Part shown: one piece after another, positions 12,316 to 23,236 of the stretch
How positions within the stretch are numbered: the first letter of the stretch is position 1
Layout: every line of letters starts with the position of its first letter
Origin: Litoditis marina
Taxonomy: Eukaryota; Nematoda; Chromadorea; Rhabditida; Rhabditidae
Assembly (NCBI GenBank): GCA_964036275.1
Contig: CAXIWQ010000389.1
Span: forward strand, 124,001-188,000
Direction of reading: 5' to 3'
Length of the DNA: 64,000 bases
Made by a program: the position numbers and the translations under genes
Notes under the pieces: generated by a model
Database searches by the model: none
Told to the model about the DNA's origin: nothing
The model's input: only the letters and a program-made list of their open reading frames with translations

Positions 12316-12681
12316 TCACTGCTGTGCACGGAAATATCTGATATCCGGATTGAAACGCGGGCATACCACGATTCCATGGTTTCTGCTCCCGCACACTGGG
12401 CAGAATTTCCTGCCGTACTGGGCGCATGGAGGACGGTGTTGGCGAACGCAGATCCAGCAACGACGGTTATCATTTAGGGCGCGGCGACGTTGTCCAAGAG
12501 TGAGGAACGTGGCACAATCGGCCGTGAAGTGTTCACCAAGAATTCCACATAGTCCACAAGGTTGATTGGGGGCTGGGTAGATGGGCGGGATGGTCAGTCG
12601 ATTAGTCAACATAACCAGATCTGGATTCGAGTAGGAACTCCTCGAAGTATTCCATAGACGTCTTGGGTTCAGTCTGTCCAC
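12316..12681 (-). pseudogene. gag remnant, nucleocapsid with three zinc knuckles
   Basis: A 121-codon open piece, shifted one frame from the preceding gag piece and overlapping it by 80 bp. Three Cys/His boxes are visible: C42-C45-H51-C56 (CX2CX5HX4C), C75-C78-H82-C86 (CX2CX3HX3C) and C94-C97-H102-C107 (CX2CX4HX4C), with the linker TLGQRRRALNDNRRC between the first two. Only the third has canonical retroviral spacing. A triple series of this kind with a QRR..L...RRC linker is typical of BEL/Pao Gag and related helminth elements. Such knuckles bind the element RNA inside the particle. The frame ends with TGA at 12316, and no protease or reverse transcriptase follows, so pol was lost directly after gag. 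The first Met (12681) is not a true start; this is an internal fragment. Confidence 0.8.
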
Positions 12682-13509
12682 TGAAGCTCTTGGGGCTGCT
12701 GGTACTTGTAGCTGGAGGGCTTCTGGTCTCTATCTGGGTTCGGTTGAAGTTGTTGCTGGAGTTCCAGTTCCTGTCCCGGGGGGTCGGACTCCTCATCCTC
12801 GGAATTCTGGGTATCTTCCTCCTCTTCTCCGTTATTTTCATCCGACTGATCGATTATGATCCTGTCCTCGTTGTTCGCAGGCTCGTTGGCGAAATGAAGA
12901 GAAGATCTTCTCGAGGGGGGAGAAACTGGATGGACTGATTGAATTCAAGACTGGCTCTTTTTACTGGGGAAGGAGATTCTTCCATTGGATGTTGGTGGAT
13001 GGGAGACGTTGAATCCTCCACCATAATCGGGAGATTAGCCAGTTCGGCATCCAGTTCTTCTGCCTCGGCTTCTAGATCGTTCATAAGGACCTGTAACGAA
13101 TTGAGTAAGTGATCTGATGCTGGTGTAGGAACATGTCTGAATGACGCAATAGGTGCTTCAGAAGGTGTCAGTAGTAATTTGTTCTCAGGTTTATTTGCTA
13201 CTTTAATGGCTTGCTTGATGTTCTTTAATGAATTGCGTACTGCTCTTCTGGTGTTTTGGATGGCTAAAGTGCTCTGATTCTGGATATTCCGAATAAAGGA
13301 ACGGTAAAATGAACTCTCTGCTAGCGTTCTAACCTTCATTTCTGGATTGTATGGGAGAGGGCTCGGCGGCGTTTCCTTTTCTTATCCACGCTGTCCAATG
13401 GGCTCTGAACGGATTTAATTACTCGAATACATTGAAGCTGTTTTAGTGGGGATGGTTCTGGATCTGGAGATACTGGTAGGGGTTTCGATTGGTAAACGTG
13501 AATGACTTT
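12602..13509 (-). pseudogene. gag remnant, amino-terminal and central parts, broken
   Basis: Three open pieces lie in order on the minus strand. The first (13336-13509, 57 codons after a TAA) is proline-rich and ends in a basic run DKKRKRRR. The second (12854-13339, 161 codons, shifted by one frame) has a basic, possibly helical N-terminal half around FYRSFIRNIQNQ and an acidic stretch EAEAEELDAEL. After an in-frame TAA at 12854-12856 the same frame continues as the third piece (12602-12841), rich in Ser, Pro and Arg. The charge pattern and the position before zinc knuckles suit a retroelement capsid/nucleocapsid precursor; I recognise no named domain. At least one frameshift and one in-frame stop separate the pieces, so no full-length Gag is encoded as written. 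Single-base assembly errors could explain the frameshift but not the in-frame TAA. Confidence 0.7.
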
Positions 13510-13710
13510 TTACCAGCTGGTTGTTCACATATCTTGTAACCGAACTGGATTGTTTCGAAATTGAACTCTTATTTTGATAGAGGTGGTTGGTGCCAAAGGA
13601 ATGCTAACGCTTGATGGTGAAATGGTAACACTTACCGGTGGAACTGGATTTCCGATGGGTGGATGGTCACCTGCTTCACTGGGTGGAGGCGTTCCTTGAA
13701 GAATACCAGT

Positions 13711-13728
13711 TTCCCGGCCGATGCACCA
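13711..13728 (-). other. Primer binding site, tRNA-Gly type
   Basis: On the minus strand, TGGTGCATCGGCCGGGAA directly follows the 5' LTR with no spacer. Its complement TTCCCGGCCGATGCACCA is the T-arm/acceptor end plus CCA of animal tRNA-Gly(GCC), as I recall that tRNA (insect and worm copies end in CCCGGCCGATGCA). All 18 positions pair. Reverse transcription would start here. Confidence 0.85.
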
Positions 13729-14108
13729 TGTTCGAAGGCCAGTGGGAGACCGTTCTATTATCATGTTAGACTATTGCCACGCGGAACTCTATTTTAATAA
13801 ACCTTGTATCTCTATAGTTTCACCTGAGTCAATACACAGTATAACACGAGTTTCGGTAACAACAGGGACAAGCCCAGAGTAGTAAAACCAGTACACAAGT
13901 ATATTATATGATTCATCTATTGGAGGCCAAACATAATACATAACAACAAAAGGAGTGCTTTTGAGAGCGCTCCGTAACAACCATATACGAGTAACAAAAA
14001 CATAAGAAGTGAAGATCAGTCGAGGCGTCGAGATTCGGATACACGTCACGTGTGACGTGTATATTCAAAGTAGGCCGGCCGACGAGAAGCATCGCGTGCG
14101 TCAGCACA
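13729..14108 (-). repeat. 5' LTR of the retrotransposon
   Basis: 380 bp, in minus orientation starting TGTGCTGACG and ending CCTTCGAACA. It differs from the other LTR by one substitution (T at 13959 versus C at 12058) and three single-base length differences in short homopolymers. A TATAT motif (plus CCATATA at 13981-13987) could be a core promoter. A near-perfect palindrome lies about 45 bp from the outer end. Confidence 0.93.
14039..14062. promoter_or_regulatory. Palindrome in 5' LTR, possible transcription factor site
   Basis: Arms ATACACGTCAC (14039-14049) and GTGACGTGTAT (14052-14062) are exact reverse complements around a 2-bp centre. The site contains CACGTG (E-box core) and two TGACGT-type (bZIP/CRE half) motifs. 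The same palindrome is at 12139-12162 in the 3' LTR. In the 5' LTR it lies upstream of the TATAT motif in element orientation, where an enhancer would be expected. No factor can be named from sequence alone. Confidence 0.45.
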
Positions 14109-16969
14109 CTTTCTGAGTTTCGATACAGAGCTTGTATACATGAAAAACCTTTAGTACACTGTTACTACTCAATTGGACTATCTCCCCACTTATAGTAACA
14201 ACTACCATGAAACAATTGGTTTTTTTACAATCTTCAGATTGACCTGTGAAAACTTTGGAATCCGGCCGATTGAATATCAGCGCGGCCAAAATTCGAACTT
14301 TCTGAGTTTCGATACAGAGGTTGTATACATGAAAACCTTCCGTACACTGTTACCACTTAATTGGACTATATTTCCACTTATAGTAATAACTACCATGAAA
14401 CAGTTGGTTTTCCTACAATCTTCGATTGGACCTGTGAAAACTTCGGAATCCGGCCGATTGAATATCAGCGCGGCCAAAATTCAAACTTTCTGAGTTTCGA
14501 TACAGAGCTTGTATACATGAAAAACCTTCCGTACACTGTTACCACTTAATTGGACTATCTTTCCACTTATAGTAACAACTACCATAAAACAATTGGTTTT
14601 CTTACAATCTTCAGATTGACCAGTGAAAACTTCGGAATCCGGCCGATTGAATATCAGCGCGGCCAAAATTCGAACTTTCTGAGTTTCGATACAGAGGTTG
14701 TATACATGAAAAACCTTTAGTACACTGTTACTACTCAATTGGACTATTTTCCCACTTATGGTAACAACTACCATGAAACAATTGGTTTTCTTACAATCTT
14801 CCGATTGACCTGTGAAAACTTCGGAATCCGGCCGATTCAATATCAGCGCGGCCAAAATTCGAACTTTCTGAGTTTCGATACAGAGCTTGTATACATGCAA
14901 AACCTTCCGTACACTGTTACCACTTAATTGGACTATCTTTCCACTTATAGTAACAACTACCATGAAACAATTGGTTTTCCTACAATCTTCAGATTGACCT
15001 GTGAAAACTTCGGAATCCGGCCGATTGAATATCAGCGCGGCCAAAATTGGAACTTCTGAGTTTCGATACAGAGCTTGTATACATATAAAACCTTTAGTAC
15101 ACTCTTACTACTCAATTGGACTATCTTCCCACTTATGGTCACAACTACCATGAAACAATTGTCCTCCTTACAATCTTCAGATTGACCGGTGAAAACTTCG
15201 GAATCCGGCCGATTGAATATCAGCGCGGCCAAAATTGGAACTTTCTGAGTTTCGATACAGAGCTTGTATACATGAAAAACCTTTAGTACACTGTTACTAC
15301 TCAATTGGACTATCTCCCCACTTATAGTAACAACTACCATGAAACAATTGGTTTTCTTACAATCTTCAGATTGACCTGTGAAAACTTCGGAATCCGGCCG
15401 ATTGAATATCAGCGCGGCCAAAATTCGAACTTTCTGAGTTTCGATACAGAGGTTGTATACATGAAAACCTTCCGTACACGGTTACCACTTAATTGGACTA
15501 TCTTTCCACTTATAGTAACAACTACCATGAAACAATTGGTTTTCCTACAATCTTCATATTGACCTGTGAAAACTTCGGAATCCGGCCGATTGAATATCAG
15601 CGCGGCCAAAATTCGAACTTTCTGAGTTTCGATACAGAGCTTGTATACATGAAAAACCTTCCGTACACTGTTACCACTTAATTGGACTATCTTTCCACTT
15701 ATAGTAACAACTACCATGAAACAATTGGTTTTCTTACAATCTTCAGATTGACCAGTGAAAACTTCGGAATCCGGCCGATTGAATATCAGCGCGGCCAAAA
15801 TTCGAACTTTCTGAGTTTCGATACAGAGGTTGTATACATGAAAAACCTTTAGTACACTGTTACTACTCAATTGGACTATTTTCCCACTTATGGTAACAAC
15901 TACCATGAAACAATTGGTTTTCTTACAATCTTCCGATTGACCTGTGAAAACTTCGGAATCCGGCCGATTCAATATCAGCGCGGCCAAAATTCGAACTTTC
16001 TGAGTTTCGATACAGAGCTTGTATACATGCAAAACCTTCCGTACACCGTTACCACTTAATTGGACTATCTTTCCACTTATAGTAACAACTACCATGAAAC
16101 AATTGGTTTTCTTACAATCTTCAGATTGACCTGTGAAAACTTCGGAATCCGGCCGATTGAATATCAGCGCGGCCAAAATTGGAACTTTCTGAGTTTCGAT
16201 ACAGAGCTTGTATACATGTAAAACCTTTAGTACACTGTTACTACTCAATTGGACTATCTTCCCACTTATGGTCACAACTACCATGAAACAATTGGCCTCC
16301 TTACAATCTTCAGATTGACCGGTGAAAACTTCGAAATCCGGCCGATTCAATATCAGCGCGGCCAAAATTGGAACTTTCTGAGTTTCGATACAGAGCTTGT
16401 ATACATGAAAAACCTTTAGTACACTGTTACTACTCAATTGGACTATCTCCCCACTTATAGGAACAACTACCATGAAACAATTGGTTTTCTTACAATCTTC
16501 AGATTGACCTGTGAAAACTTCGGAATCCGGCCGATTGAATATCAGCGCGGCCAAAATTCGAACTTTCTGAGTTTCGATACAGAGGTTGTATACATGAAAA
16601 CCTTCCGTACACTGTTACCACTTAATTGGACTATCTTTCCACTTATAGTAACAACTACCATGAAACAATTGGTTTTCCTACAATCTTCAGATTGACCTGT
16701 GAAAACTTCGGAATCCGGCCGATTGAATATCAGCGCGGCCAAAATTCGAACTTTCTGAGTTTCGATACAGAGCTTGTATACATGAAAAACCTTCCGTACA
16801 CTGTTACCACTTAATTGGACTATCTTTCCACTTATAGTAACAACTACCATGAAACAATTGGTTTTCTTACAATCTTCAGATTGACCAGTGAAAACTTCGG
16901 AATCCGGCCGATTGAATATCAGCGCGGCCAAAATTCGAACTTTCTGAGTTTCGATACAGAGCTTGTATA

Positions 16970-19900
16970 CATGCAAAACCTTCCGTACACTGTTACCACT
17001 TAATTGGACTATCTTTCCACTTATAGTAACAACTACCATGAAACAATTGGTTTTTTTACAATCTTCAGATTGACCTGTGAAAACTTCGGAATCCGGCCGA
17101 TTGAATATCAGCGCGGCCAAAATTCGAACCTTCTGAGTTTTGATACAGAGCTTGTATACATGAAAAACCTTTAGTACACTGTTACTACTCAGTTGGACTA
17201 TCTCCCCACTTATAGTAACAACTACCATGAAACAATTGGTTTTCTTACAATCTTCAGATTGACCTGTGAAAACTTCGAAATCCGGCCGATTCAATATCAG
17301 CGCGGCCAAAATTCGAACTTTCTGAGTTTCGATACAGAGCTTGTAAACATGAAAAACCTTTAGTACACTGTTACTACTCAATTGGACTATTTTCCCACTC
17401 ATGGTAACAACTACCATGAAACAATTGGCCTCCTTACAATCTTCAGATTGACCGGTGAAAACTTCGAAATCCGGCCGATTCAATATCAGCGCGGCCAAAA
17501 TTCGAACTTTCTGAGTTTCGATACAGAGCTTGTATACATGAAAAACCTTTAGGACACTGTTACTACTTGATTGGACTATCTCCCCACTCATAGTAACAAC
17601 TACCATGAAACAATTGGTTTTTTTACAATCTTCAGATTGACCTGTGAAAACTTCGGAATCCGGCCGATTGAATATCAGCGCGGCCAAAATTCGAACCTTC
17701 TGAGTTTTGATACAGAGCTTGTATACATGAAAAACCTTTAGTACACTGTTACTACTCAGTTGGACTATCTCCCCACTTATAGTAACAACTACCATGAAAC
17801 AATTGGTTTTCTTACAATCTTCAGATTGACCTGTGAAAACTTCGAAATCCGGCCGATTCAATATCAGCGCGGCCAAAATTCGAACTTTCTGAGTTTCGAT
17901 ACAGAGCTTGTCTACATGAAAAACCTTTAGTACACTGTTACTACTCAATTGGACTATCTTTCCACTTATAGTAACAACTAACTTGAAACAATTGACCTAT
18001 TTACAATCTTCAGGTTGACCGGTAAAAACTTCGAAATCCGGCCGATTCAATATCAGCGCGGCCAAAATTCGAACTTTCTGAGTTTCGATACAGAGCTTGT
18101 CTACATGAAAAACCTTTAGTACACTGTTACTTCTTAATTGGACTATCTTTCCACTTATAGTAACAACTAACTTGAAACAATTGACCTATTTACAATCTTC
18201 AGGTTGACCGGTAAAAACTTCGAAATCCGGCCGATTCAATATCAGCGCGGCCAAAATTCGAACTTTCTGAGTTTCGATACAGAGCTTGTATACATGTAAA
18301 ACCTTTAGTACACTGTTACTACTCAATTGGACTATCTTCCCACTCATGGTAACAACTACCATGAAACAATTGGTTTTCTTACAATCTTCAGATTGACCTG
18401 TGAAAATTTCGGAATCCGGTCGATTCAATATCAGCGCGGCCAAAATTCGAACTTTCTGAGTTTCGATACAGAGCTTGTATACATGTAAAACCTTTGGTAC
18501 ACTGTTACTACTCAATTGGACTATCTTCCCACTCATGGTAACAACTACCATGAAACAATTGGCCTCTTTACAATCTTCAGATTGACCGGTGAAAACTTCG
18601 GAATCCGGCCGATTGAATATCAGCGCGGCCAAAATTCGAACTTTCTGAGTTTCGATACAGAGGTTGTATACATGAAAAACCTTTAGTACACTGTTACTAC
18701 TCAATTGGACTATTTTCCCACTTATGGTAACAACTACCATGAAACAATTGGTTTTCTTACAATCTTCAGATTGACCTGTGAAAACTTCGAAATCCGGCCG
18801 ATTCAATATCAGCGCGGCCAAAATTCGAACTTTCTGAGTTTCGATACAGAGCTTGTCTACATGAAAAACCTTTAGTACACTGTTACTACTTGATTGGACT
18901 ATCTTCCCACTTATAGTAACAACTACCATGAAACAATTGGTTTTCTCACAATCTTCAGATTGACCTGTGAAAACTTCGGAATCCGGCCGATTGAATATCA
19001 GCGCGGCAAAAATTCGAACTTTCTGAGTTTCGATACAGAGCTTGTAAACATGAAAAACCTTTAGTACGCTGTTACTACTTAATTGGACTATCTTTCCACT
19101 TATAGTAACAACTAACTTGAAACAATTGACCTATTTACAATCTTCAGGTTGACCGGTAAAAACTTCGAAATCCGGCCGATTCAATATCAGCGCGGCCAAA
19201 ATTCGAACTTTCTGAGTTTCGATACAGAGCTTGTATACATGTAAAACCTTTGGTACACTGTTACTACTCAATTGGACTATCTTCCCACTCATAGTAACAA
19301 CTACCATGAAACAATTGGTTTTCTTACAATCTTCAGATTGACCAGTGAAAACTTCGGAATCCGGCCGATTGAATATCAGCGCGGCCAAAATTCGAACTTT
19401 CTGAGTTTCGATACAGAGGTTGTATACATGAAAAACCTTTAGTACACTGTTACTTCTCAATTGGACTATTTTCCCACTTATGGTAACAACTACCATGAAA
19501 CAATTGGTTTTCTTACAATCTTCCGATTGACCTGTGAAAACTTCGGAATCCGGCCGATTCAATATCAGCGCGGCCAAAATTCGAACTTTCTGAGTTTCGA
19601 TACAGAGCTTGTATACATGCAAAACCTTCCGTACACTGTTACCACTTAATTGGACTATCTTTCCACTTATAGTAACAACTACCATGAAACAATTAGTTTT
19701 TTTACAATCTTCAGATTGACCTGTGAAAACTTCGGAATCCGGCCGATTGAATATCAGCGCGGCCAAAATTCGAACCTTCTGAGTTTTGATACAGAGCTTG
19801 TATACATGAAAAACCTTTAGTACACTGTTACTACTCAGTTGGACTATCTCCCCACTTATAGTAACAACTACCATGAAACAATTGGTTTTCTTACAATCTT

Positions 19901-21880
19901 CAGATTGACCTGTGAAAACTTCGAAATCCGGCCGATTCAATATCAGCGCGGCCAAAATTCGAACTTTCTGAGTTTCGATACAGAGCTTGTAAACATGAAA
20001 AACCTTTAGTACACTGTTACTACTCAATTGGACTATTTTCCCACTCATGGTAACAACTACCATGAAACAATTGGCCTCCTTACAATCTTCAGATTGACCG
20101 GTGAAAACTTCGAAATCCGGCCGATTCAATATCAGCGCGGCCAAAATTCGAACTTTCTGAGTTTCGATACAGAGCTTGTATACATGAAAAACCTTTAGGA
20201 CACTGTTACTACTTGATTGGACTATCTCCCCACTCATAGTAACAACTACCATGAAACAATTGGTTTTTTTACAATCTTCAGATTGACCTGTGAAAACTTC
20301 GGAATCCGGCCGATTGAATATCAGCGCGGCCAAAATTCGAACCTTCTGAGTTTTGATACAGAGCTTGTATACATGAAAAACCTTTAGTACACTGTTACTA
20401 CTCAGTTGGACTATCTCCCCACTTATAGTAACAACTACCATGAAACAATTGGTTTTCTTACAATCTTCAGATTGACCTGTGAAAACTTCGAAATCCGGCC
20501 GATTCAATATCAGCGCGGCCAAAATTCGAACTTTCTGAGTTTCGATACAGAGCTTGTCTACATGAAAAACCTTTAGTACACTGTTACTACTCAATTGGAC
20601 TATCTTTCCACTTATAGTAACAACTAACTTGAAACAATTGACCTATTTACAATCTTCAGGTTGACCGGTAAAAACTTCGAAATCCGGCCGATTCAATATC
20701 AGCGCGGCCAAAATTCGAACTTTCTGAGTTTCGATACAGAGCTTGTCTACATGAAAAACCTTTAGTACACTGTTACTTCTTAATTGGACTATCTTTCCAC
20801 TTATAGTAACAACTAACTTGAAACAATTGACCTATTTACAATCTTCAGGTTGACCGGTAAAAACTTCGAAATCCGGCCGATTCAATATCAGCGCGGCCAA
20901 AATTCGAACTTTCTGAGTTTCGATACAGAGCTTGTATACATGTAAAACCTTTAGTACACTGTTACTACTCAATTGGACTATCTTCCCACTCATGGTAACA
21001 ACTACCATGAAACAATTGGTTTTCTTACAATCTTCAGATTGACCTGTGAAAATTTCGGAATCCGGTCGATTCAATATCAGCGCGGCCAAAATTCGAACTT
21101 TCTGAGTTTCGATACAGAGCTTGTATACATGTAAAACCTTTGGTACACTGTTACTACTCAATTGGACTATCTTCCCACTCATGGTAACAACTACCATGAA
21201 ACAATTGGCCTCTTTACAATCTTCAGATTGACCGGTGAAAACTTCGGAATCCGGCCGATTGAATATCAGCGCGGCCAAAATTCGAACTTTCTGAGTTTCG
21301 ATACAGAGGTTGTATACATGAAAAACCTTTAGTACACTGTTACTACTCAATTGGACTATTTTCCCACTTATGGTAACAACTACCATGAAACAATTGGTTT
21401 TCTTACAATCTTCAGATTGACCTGTGAAACTTCGAAATCCGGCCGATTCAATATCAGCGCGGCCAAAATTCGAACTTTCTGAGTTTCGATACAGAGCTTG
21501 TCTACATGAAAAACCTTTAGTACACTGTTACTACTTGATTGGACTATCTTCCACTTATAGTAACAACTACCATGAAACAATTGGTTTTCTCACAATCTTC
21601 AGATTGACCTGTGAAAACTTCGGAATCCGGCCGATTGAATATCAGCGCGGCAAAAATTCGAACTTTCTGAGTTTCGATACAGAGCTTGTAAACATGAAAA
21701 ACCTTTAGTACGCTGTTACTACTTAATTGGACTATCTTTCCACTTATAGTAACAACTAACTTGAAACAATTGACCTATTTACAATCTTCAGGTTGACCGG
21801 TAAAAACTTCGAAATCCGGCCGATTCAATATCAGCGCGGCCAAAATTCGAACTTTCTGAGTTTCGATACAGAGCTTGTAT
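16970..21880 (-). repeat. 14-monomer (2,646-bp) tandem duplication
   Basis: Sequence from about 16970 to 19230 matches 19616 to about 21880 at an offset of 2,646 bp (14 x 189), including the ordered classes GGTAAAAACTTCG, TTACTTCTTAATTGG, GGAATCCGGTCGATT and GTACGCTGTTAC. Indels are few (for example GTGAAACTTCG near 21427 lacks one A, and CTATCTTCCAC near 21549 lacks one C). Boundaries are approximate. Confidence 0.85.
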
Positions 21881-23040
21881 ACATGCAAAACCTTTAGTAC
21901 ACTGTTACTACTCAATTGGACTATCTTCCCACTCATGGTAACAACTACCATGAAACAATTGGTTTTCTTACAATCTTCAGATTGACCTGTGAAAACTTCG
22001 GAATCCGGCCGATTCAATATCAGCGCGGCCAAAATTCGAACTTTCTGAGTTTCGATACAGAGCTTGTATACATGTAAAACCTTTGGTACACTGTTACTAC
22101 TCAATTGGACTATCTTCCCACTCATGGTAACAACTACCATGAAACAATTGGCCTCCTTACAATCTTCAGATTGACCGGTGAAAACTTCGGAATCCGGCCG
22201 ATTGAATATCAGCGCGGCCAAAATTCGAACTTTCTGAGTTTCGATACAGAGGTTGTATACATGAAAAACCTTTAGTACACTGTTACTACTCAATTGGACT
22301 ATTTTCCCACTTATGGTAACAACTACCATGAAACAATTGGTTTTCTTACAATCTTCAGATTGACCTGTGAAAACTTCGGAATCCGGCCGATTCAATATCA
22401 GCGCGGCCAAAATTCGAACTTTCTGAGTTTCGATACAGAGCTTGTATACATGCAAAACCTTTCGTACACTGTTACCACTTAATTGGACTATCTTTTCACT
22501 TATAGTAACAACTACCATGAAACAATTGGTTTTCCTACAATCTTCAGATTGACCTGTGAAAACTTCGGAATCCGGCCGATTGAATATCAGCGCGGCCAAA
22601 ATTGGAACTTTCTGAGTTTCGATACAGAGCTTGTATACATGTAAAACCTTTAGTACACTGTTACTACTCAATTGGACTATCTTCCCACTTATGGTCACAA
22701 CTACCATGAAACAATTGGCCTCCTTACAATCTTCAGATTGACCGGTGAAAACTTCGGAATCCGGCCGATTGAATATCAGCGCGGCCAAAATTGGAACTTT
22801 CTGAGTTTCGATACAGAGCTTGTATACATGAAAAACCTTTAGTACACTGTTACTACTCAATTGGACTATCTCCCCACTTATAGGAACAACTACCATGAAA
22901 CAATTGGTTTTCTTACAATCTTCAGATTGACCTGTGAAAACTTCGGAATCCGGCCGATTGAATATCAGCGCGGCCAAAATTCGAACTTTCTGAGTTTCGA
23001 TACAGAGGTTGTATACATGAAAACCTTCCGTACACTGTTA

Positions 23041-23236
23041 TAGGATTTGTCAAAACCGTTGTGGACACCGTACCATCGATTTTGTGAGAGGCGGGGTTTG
23101 GCGAGGGTCCAACCAGTCTGCGTATCATTGATCTACACAGTCTCCCGCCTGTTGGCAAGTAACCAACGACCGCTCGCCCCACATCGCTCAATCAATCGAA
23201 CCCTCTGCTGTCTTTATGGGGAAAATGGCTACTATA
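23041..23236. other. Foreign 196-bp segment in satellite, copy 1
   Basis: This is unrelated to the satellite and inserted inside a monomer between CACTGTTA and CCACTTAATTGG. It begins TAGGATTTGTCAAAACC and ends GGCTACTATA. The intact monomer has TTACCAC here, so a TA duplication is possible, with TATAG...CTATA as a minimal 5-bp terminal inverted repeat. It could be a small TA-targeting element or trapped single-copy sequence. It has no coding potential that I would call; the short open frames across it are chance. Confidence 0.7.

Larger units (their letters stand above)
11828..14108 (-). mobile_element. Non-autonomous LTR retrotransposon, complete ends, no pol
   Basis: A 2,281-bp element lies in minus orientation within a minus-oriented satellite monomer. 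Both LTRs start with TG and end with CA. The element is flanked by a 5-bp target duplication CTTTC (11823-11827 and 14109-14113), and the satellite reads across as if uninterrupted once the element is removed. In element order it has: 5' LTR, an 18-nt primer binding site matching the 3' end of tRNA-Gly, a broken gag ending in three zinc knuckles, about 100 bp, a short purine tract and the 3' LTR. Protease, reverse transcriptase, RNase H and integrase are absent; the 1,520-bp internal region has no room for them. The triple CCHC layout resembles BEL/Pao gag, but without pol the superfamily is an inference. Confidence 0.93.

Noticed and set aside
12663..12938. 91-codon plus-strand frame in the LTR element
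   Set aside because: It is antisense to the Ser/Pro/Arg-rich part of the gag remnant; its hydrophobic runs are the complement of that composition.
13711..13728. Fragment of a tRNA-Gly gene
   Set aside because: Only the last 18 nt including CCA are present, exactly against the LTR, so it is the priming site.
13525..13764. 79-codon minus-strand frame as the gag start
   Set aside because: It begins inside the LTR and reads through the primer binding site, so it cannot be a normal gag start. A GTAAGT on the minus strand (plus ACTTAC, 13630-13635) could be a splice donor, but no acceptor was evident.
14739..14927. 62-codon antisense frames repeated throughout, as a small peptide family
   Set aside because: They mirror the sense monomer on the other strand. 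They end wherever the ACTAAAGG variant gives an antisense TAG, and show no ribosome-binding, splice or signal features.
23041..23236. tRNA-derived SINE
   Set aside because: Only a weak B-box-like GGTTCGATTGA is seen on the reverse strand, with no A box at the right distance and no 3' tail.
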